A DNA stretch of 64,000 bases from Abelmoschus esculentus (taxonomy: Eukaryota > Streptophyta > Magnoliopsida > Malvales > Malvaceae), in assembly GCA_035048815.1 (NCBI GenBank), contig JAUCBN010000001.1, forward strand, positions 20,165,001-20,229,000, read 5' to 3'. The notes under the pieces were generated by a model. It had not been told where the DNA came from. It was given only the letters and a program-made list of their open reading frames with translations, and searched no databases. The first letter of the stretch is position 1. Every line of letters starts with the position of its first letter. Shown in pieces: positions 57,212-64,000 of the stretch. The position numbers and the translations under genes were made by a program.

Positions 57212-58094
57212 TGATGCATGCACCTAGACCCTTACATCTGATGGGCTTACGTTACCATATGGCCCGATGACAGGAACACAATCAAGGCAACTCCAAGACA
57301 AGATACATTCAGCAGTCCAAGATTTTGTAAACAAGGGTTTGCAAGCCTTCTTGACGAATCAAGCATTTAATGAAAAAATCCTATGTCCTCAAGCTCTCAA
57401 GAACACATGGGTGACAAAAGCTACATTGATGGTCCAAGAAGCCCAAATGCCTTAAAACATATTTGAGGCCCAAATAAATTATATATATTAAATAAATAAA
57501 ATCTGGAGTGATCAGCTCCATGTGCTGATTTTATGAATCTTTTTATTCAACTTTCCATATGTTTTAATTCATATTTTCCTAAATAATTGTTGATCCCTTC
57601 TAATTAGCTATCTATATGCTGATTTTTAGGGATGAAATAGCTATTTCTTAGTGTGTTTTGCTGTCTCTTTTAGGCTATAAAAGGAGGCAACCTATTCTCT
57701 TGTAAGACACACAATTTGAATCTTTCTTTTGGAAATAAATGTTATTGAGTATATTTTTGCAAGTATTGTTGCTTGTGCCTTCAAAGCTTGTCTTCAACAC
57801 GATTTCCTTCTAGTTTTCGTGGAAAAAGCCATATTCACACTCCAGGTTGTCAAGATAATCAATTCTTGGAGGATCGTTTAGAGCCTATCATGGAGTTTAC
57901 TTGATCAATTGCGATCGAGAGGGTTCCTGGGACAAAAATCTATTCCACAATTCATCCTATTCACAGCAAGTCCACAATCTATTTTCAAATAAGTTTGCTA
58001 TTTTTTATCATCTTCTTTACACCATTGTCCATTAATTCTAATATTTTTCGTTTGTTATTATTTTTTATCTTTATTCCGCTGTCACATCCTATCA
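57212..58094 (+). repeat. Solo LTR E in the satellite
   Basis: TGATGCATGCACCTAG...CATCCTATCA, 883 bp, with a perfect target duplication GGGTC (57207-57211 and 58095-58099). It encodes LPYGPMTGTQSRQLQDKIH then VQDFVNKGLQAF, related to the D tail, and has a TATA-like CTATAAAAGGAGG near 57674. No internal region is present, so it is a solo LTR of a D-related family. Confidence 0.88.
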
Positions 58095-58405
58095 GGGTCG
58101 TTCATCACGGCATACGCTCAAAGAGAGGGGCCGTTCACTATGACATACTCTCGAAGAGAGGGGTCATTCAATGCGACATACGCTCAAAGAGAGGGGTCGT
58201 TCATCATGGTATATGCTCTAAGAAAGGGAACATTCACCATGATATGCACTCGAAGAGTGGGGTCATTCATCACGACATACGATGAAGGAGAGGGGTTGTC
58301 CATCATGGCATACGCTCAAAAAGAGGGGCCGTTCATTATGACATACTCTCAGAGAGAGGGGTCATTCGCTGTGACATACACTCAAAGAGAGTGATCATTC
58401 ACCAC
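58095..58405 (+). repeat. Satellite block 7
   Basis: About 310 bp of the same monomers in plus orientation between LTR E and LTR F3. Confidence 0.93.
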
Positions 58406-59979
58406 TGTGACTTACACTTACTGATCGGTATTGAACCACATCTTTATCTAGCTTATATTATGCATTATTAATATTCAACACATGTTTAGTAACATCCTAC
58501 TTATTAATTTAAGTTGTTTCTTTGCAGGTTATGTTAAACACAGCTTAAGGGACTATTGGCTAGCTCCGTTTTAGCTCGAATGCACCGTTTGAGTTCAAAA
58601 CAAAGAATCATTGTTTAAGGCACTTACCAGCTTCCGATCAGCACTAAAATGTACCAAACACTCCTAGGCAGCGTAATGAAGTGGATGCTAGCTTCATTCC
58701 AGTTCACAAATCTAGAATGAGCTCAAAACGACAAATGCTGAATTTCCATCCATATGAAATTCGGATCAGCTCTTACCCACTCTTATGGATTGAGAAGAGT
58801 ACTATGGCCGTAAGGATAAGTTCACTCAGCCAGGGGGTTAGCCGTTCAACTCAAATCATCACTCAAAGATGGTGAACTTTCAGCAAAATAAATCAGCTAG
58901 CTAGCTCAGCTCAATCCAGCTCAATCTTAATTCATCCAGCTCATCTTAGCTCACCCTACAACCTACAGCTCAACCATGGAAGGACATGTTCCTTCCCCAA
59001 GAGACACAACCGACCAACATGGAGGGAAACATGTTTTGGGTGCCAAAACAAAGAGATAGCACTCTTCATTGGACAGATTCATGATGGTCCACTTGTATGC
59101 CGATTTCAAGAAGGATACGAGTAGAATTGGACTTTTCTGTCTTCATTGAAGTTGTTCCTCTGTCTCTTATCTTTCCAGCGCATGTTGTATCTCATCAATA
59201 CGATGTCAGGAAGTCGAGATATGTCCAATTTACTGAAGACTGTGCAGACTGGAATTTTAAACTGAAAAGTTACAACAATTATTGGTAGGAGACACCATTC
59301 AACCGATCGGTTAAAGAGGGAGACACCACCAATTGAACAGACACCAAGGCCACTATTCGGCCACCCTTTCAAAGGGAAATGTCCCTTGTCCACACCCTTT
59401 CATTTCCTATAAATATGTAATCATTTTGGCATTTCAAACAACAATTTTGAATCAGATTATTTAGTTTGTGAGTTAATCTCTTATTCTTGTTCTTTTTAGA
59501 ATTTTATCGACTTATAAAATCATCTCGTTGATTTGTGGCGTCACCCTCCATCCTTGATACTTTAGGTTTCCGGAATTACATTTCCAAGAGGTCTAAGTGC
59601 ATCTACCACCCTAAGAGTTGCAACTAGATTGGGTTTATGTTCCTATAACATAAGTTCAACCTTTACCCCTTTGAATACTATCATTCCAACACCCCATAAT
59701 CACCATCCATCTTCCATTTTCGTCCACCATTCTTCACTAGCCCTTTACATATCCTTTCATATTATTTACATCACATAAACACCTCTATTTCCTTCCTTAA
59801 TCAACCATAAACATCCCCCACACTATAATCCCTTCTTGAATCGTCCTTATCTTATTTCCAGCATCTTTTAACATTCTTTTGTTCAGGAAACAAGCGTGAT
59901 ACAAGACTTGCTACCATTCTAAGGTTCGGGCAAGCAAAGCTTCTCTCTACAAGCATCTTTGGAGAGTTGAAGCGTATCA
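58406..59979 (+). repeat. LTR F3 (5' LTR of an F-family element)
   Basis: It starts TGTGACTTACACTTACTG and ends GCGTATCA. It is related to F1 and F2 along its length: AGCTC-rich U3, the CTTCATTGGACAGATTCATG block near 59066, and the TTTTATCGACTTATAAAAT block near 59510. It is about 1.57 kb. The left boundary is placed from the switch out of satellite and is good to a few bases. Confidence 0.78.
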
Positions 59980-59981
59980 AA

Positions 59982-59993
59982 TGGTATCAAAGC
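59982..59993 (+). promoter_or_regulatory. Primer-binding site of the F3 element
   Basis: TGGTATCAAAGC, one base different from the standard tRNA-iMet site, two bases after the LTR. It shows that the F family is a true LTR retrotransposon. Confidence 0.8.
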
Positions 59994-60155
59994 AAAGGAA
60001 GAATCAAGTAAGTCCTATTTCTTGTTATTTCAATTCTAGTTAAAGTAAAGAAAGAAAAGAACATAAAAAGAAATTCAGATTATTCCAGCATATAAGGAAT
60101 CTGAATTAGATATTTTTTAATAAAAAAGAAGAGAAAAGAAATCAGAATTGCAAAG
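59994..60155 (+). other. F3 leader, cut by satellite
   Basis: A-rich non-coding sequence that stops at about 60155, where satellite begins (GGCTCAAAGAGAGG). No coding region and no 3' LTR of this element follow. Confidence 0.75.
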
Positions 60156-61066
60156 GCTCAAAGAGAGGGGTCATAGATCATGGTATACGCTCAAATAGAG
60201 GGACTGTTCACCATGACATACACTCAAAGACAGGTGTCATTCATCGGGATATACACTCAAAGAGAGGGGTCGTCCATCACGGTATAGGCTCAAAGAGAGC
60301 GATCGTTTACCATGACATGCAATCACAGAGAGGGGTCGTTCATCGCGATATACGGTCAAAGAGAGGTGTCGTCAATCACGGTATACATTCTAAGAAAGGG
60401 ACCATTAATTATGACACTCACTCTAAGGGAGGGGTCATTCATCGCGACATATGCTCAAGAGACGGGTCGTCGATTACGGTATATGCTCAAAGAGAGGACT
60501 GTTCATTCTGACATACACATGAAGAGAGGAGTCATTCATCAAGTCATACGCTCAAGGAGAGGGGTCATCCATCACGACATACGCTCAGAGAGAGGGGTCG
60601 TTCATTATAACATACTCTCGAAGAAAGGGGTCATTCACTGCGACATACGCTCAAAGAGAGGGACCGTTCATCATGATATATGCTCTTAAAAAGGGACCAT
60701 TCACCATGACATGCACTCGAAGAGAGGGGTCATTCATCACAACATACGCTTAAGGAGAGGGGTCGTCCATCACGGCATATGCTCAAAGAGAGGGACTGTT
60801 TATTATGACATACTCTCGAAGAGAGGGGTCATTCACTACGACATACGCTCGAAGAGAGGGGTCATTCACTGTGACATATGCTCAAAGAGAGTGGTCTTGC
60901 ATCACGGTATATGCTCTAAGAATGGGACGTTCATTATAACATACACTTTAAGAGAGGGGTCATTCATCGCGACATACGCTAAGAGAGAGGGATCGTCCAT
61001 CACGTTATATGCTCAAAGAGATGGACCGTTCATTATGACATACACTCGAACAGAGGCATCATTCAC
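60156..61066 (+). repeat. Satellite block 8
   Basis: About 0.9 kb of the same monomers in plus orientation, directly downstream of an LTR, primer site and leader. Confidence 0.94.
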
Positions 61067-61583
61067 TGATATGATCACAACCAATAAAGATTCAGAAGAA
61101 TTTAGTATTGGACCTATGACGCATGTTAAAACCAAGAAATTCCATGAGGCCATGGAAAATTTATTTATTTAAGGCTGAAAATTAGAGAATGCAACACTAA
61201 CTTTGTTGGAACAATACAACCTCCTACTTGTGAATGAGTTTGCATGAGTTCTTTCTTAAGTTTTTAAATTTAATTTCAGCATGTGTGCATGAATAAATAA
61301 TGCTTGATGTTCATTTAAGCATGTTAGTTCAGTGAAGTTCATTAGCTTAAATAATGTATGATAGTTCACTTAAAGCATGCTAGTTTTCTTTTGTTTATAA
61401 GTTCATTTAGTGTGTGAGTTAATTAATTGAATTAGATCATTCAATGGAATTAGTTCATTAATTAAACTATCTCATTAATTTTGTTTCACGCATTCACTTT
61501 TATTTTTATTAAATAATGTTGTTATCTAATGGTTGCTTATATATTTCATCTAGGATATATATAAAATATACAACTTGAGAGTG
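61067..61583 (+). repeat. Partial LTR G (U3 only)
   Basis: It starts TGATATGATCACAACC and encodes FSIGPMTHVKTKKFHEAM, the same class of pol tail as A, D and E, with a stop at about 61170. AT-rich sequence then runs to a TATA-like ATATATATAAAATATAC near 61557-61573, and satellite resumes just after it. R and U5 are missing. The flanks TTCAC and TTTAC are satellite bases in the same phase and may be coincidence. Confidence 0.72.
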
Positions 61584-64000
61584 TTTACCATGACATACGA
61601 TTAAAGAGAGGGGTCGCCTATCACGGTATACGCTCAAAGAAAGGGACTGTTCACCATGACATGCACTCGAAACATGGGTCATTCATCGCAACATACGCTT
61701 AAAGAGAGGGGTCATCTCGATCAAGGTATACGCTCAAAGAGAAGGACCATTCATTATGACATGTACTCATAGAGAGGGGTTATTCGTCACGACATACGCT
61801 CAAAGAGAGGGGTCGTCCATCACGGAATACGCTCAAAGATAGGAACCGTTCACCATGACATGCACTCGAAGATAGGGGTCATTCACCGCTACATACGATC
61901 AAAGAGAGGGTTCGTTCATCACGGTATACGCTCAAAGAGAGAGACAGTTCACCATGACATGCTCTAATAGAGAGGGGTTATTCGTCGCGTCATACGCTCA
62001 AAGAGAGGGGTCGTCCATCACGGTATACGCTCGAAGATAGGGGTCGTTCACCATGACATACACTCGAAGAAAGGGGTCATTCACCGCTGCATACACTCAA
62101 AGAGAGGGTTCGTTCATCACGGTATACGCTCAAAGAGAGGGACTGTTCACCATGACATGCACTCGAAAAGAGGGGCAATTCTTCGCGACATACGCTTAAA
62201 GACAGGGGTCTCGTCCTTCATAGAAAAAGCTCAAAGAGAGGGACAATTCATTATGATAAATGCTTCAAGAGAGGAGTCATTCATCGCGACATACGCTCAA
62301 AGAGAGTGTTCGTTCATCACGTTATACGCTCTAAGAAAGGGACCGTTCACTATGACATGCACTTGAAGAGTGGGGTCATTCATCGCGACTACGCACAAAG
62401 AGAGGGGTCGTCCATCACGGCATACGCTAAAAGAGAGGGACCGTTCATTATGATATACACTCAAAGAGAGGGTTCATTCACCGCGCCATATGCTCAAAGA
62501 GAGGTGCCGTCTATCACGGTATGCGCTAAAAGAGAGGGACCGTTCACCATGACATACGCTCGAATAGAGGGGTCATTCATCGCAACATATGCTCAAAGTG
62601 TGGGGACATCGATCACGGAATAAGCTCAAAGAAAGGGACCGTTCATTATGACATGCACTCGAATAGAGGGGTCATTCATAATGACATATGCTCAAAGAGA
62701 GGGGTCATCCATCACGATATACGGTCAAGAGAGGGACCATTCACAATAACATGCACTCGAAGAGAAGGATCATTCATTGCCCCATTCGCTCAAAGAGAGG
62801 GGTCATCCATTGCGGTATACGCTCAAAGAGAGGGAACGCTCACCATAACATGCACTCGAAGAGAGTGGTCATTCATCGCAACATAAGCTCAAAGAGAGGG
62901 ACCGTTTATTATGACATTCGCTTGAAGAGAAGGGTCATCACCGCTACAAATGCTTAAAGAGAGTGACAGTTTATTATGACATACGCTTGAGGAGAGGGGT
63001 AATTCACCGCGATAAACGCTCAAAGAGGGGGTCGTCCATCACGGTATACGCTGTAAGAAAGGGACCGTTCATTAATACAAGCACTTGAAGAAAAGGATAA
63101 TTCATCGCGACATGCGCTCAAAGAGACGGGTCGTCCATCACGGTAAACACTCAAAGAGAGAGACCATTCATTAAGACATGTACTCAAAGAGAGGAGTCAT
63201 TATGACATGTACTCAAAGAAAGAACCGTTCATTATGACATGCACTCGAAAAGAGGGTTCATTCGTCGCGACGTACGCTTAAAGAGAGGGGTCGTACATCA
63301 TGGCATACGTTCAAAGAGGGACCGTTCATTATGATATACGCTCTAAGAAAGGAACAACTCATTATGACATGCACTCGAGTAGATGGGTTAATCATCACTA
63401 CATATGCTCAAAGAGATGGTCGTCCATCATAGTATACGCTCAAACTGAAGGGTCATCCACCATGGCGAACTCTCAAAGTGAGGGTTTTTCATTATGACAA
63501 GCACTCAAAGAGAAGAGTCATTCATCGCGACATATGCTCAAAGACAGGGTCGTTGATCACGGTATACGCTTTAAGAAAGGGACCATTCACTATGACATGC
63601 ACTCAAAGAGGGGTCATTCATCACGACATACGCTCAAAGAGAAGGGGCATCCATCATGGTATAATCTTTAAGAAAGGGACCGTTTATTATGATATGCACT
63701 CGAAGAGAGCGGTAATTCATCGTGACATAGGATCAAAGAATGAGGCCGTCCGTCACGATATACGCTCAAAGAGGGGGAACATTCACCATAACATGCACTC
63801 GAAGAGAGGGGTCACTCACCGCAACATATGCTCTAAGAGAGGGTTCGTCCATCATGGTATATGCTCAAAAAGAGGTACCGTTCACCATGTCATGCACTCG
63901 AAGAGTGGATTCGTCCATCACAACATACGCTCAAAGAGAAGGAACGTTTATTATGACATAGCTCAAAAGGAGGGGTCATTCACGGCGACATACTATCAAA
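61584..64000 (+). repeat. Satellite block 9 (runs off the right edge)
   Basis: 2.4 kb of the same 33-bp monomers in plus orientation with types a, b and c, continuing to the window end. Some monomers are shortened or shifted (for example around 63190-63240). Confidence 0.95.

Noticed and set aside
61062..61588. G as a complete solo LTR with TTCAC/TTTAC duplication
   Set aside because: The right end lacks a CA/ATCA terminus and stops after the TATA-like box. TTCAC occurs in most monomers, so the match has little weight.

Overview
The window is repeat-rich nuclear DNA from a flowering plant, most likely a eudicot. The evidence is plant-type Ty3/gypsy chromoviruses, a Ty1/copia gag, L1-like plant LINEs with a C-terminal RNase H, and tRNA-Met primer sites. 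I found no host gene, tRNA or rRNA. Species cannot be named from the sequence alone.

Layout. Positions 1-9599 are a wreck of older elements: a minus-strand copia gag with its short LTR, inserted in a LINE (LINE-1), then a cut LTR (F1), then a minus-strand gypsy element (B). From 9600 to the window end the base layer is one tandem satellite. Its 33-bp monomers come in three types (a, b, c) forming a 99-bp higher-order repeat. The satellite totals about 13.8 kb in nine blocks and is broken up by insertions, many with 5-bp target duplications made of satellite sequence: solo LTR A2 (11622-13013), gypsy element A (13563-21467), LTR F2 split by an 8.2-kb LINE (26390-36135), gypsy element D (36835-57038), solo LTR E (57212-58094), F3 LTR plus leader (58406-60155) and a cut LTR, G (61067-61583). 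D's 5' LTR holds a Tekay-like gypsy element, H (37284-50156). H's RT holds an A-family element, C (40879-45427), and C contains another 1.76-kb block of the same satellite.

Reading. The A, B, C and D gags, their LTR ends (TGAT...ATCA) and a pol reading frame that runs into the 3' LTR with a GPITRSKAKK-like motif point to the CRM clade of centromeric chromoviruses. CRM-like elements inside a tandem satellite, with nested insertions and no genes, fit a centromere or pericentromere, with an array edge near 9.6 kb. That is inference and needs CENH3 mapping.

No element is fully intact. A is young (its LTRs differ at about a dozen sites by eye) but has lost the RT catalytic motif by an in-frame deletion. 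B and D keep an RT YFDD motif but are otherwise broken. H has lost catalytic Asp residues in protease and RT. LINE-2 has premature stops, two frameshifts and a duplicated ORF1/ORF2 junction.
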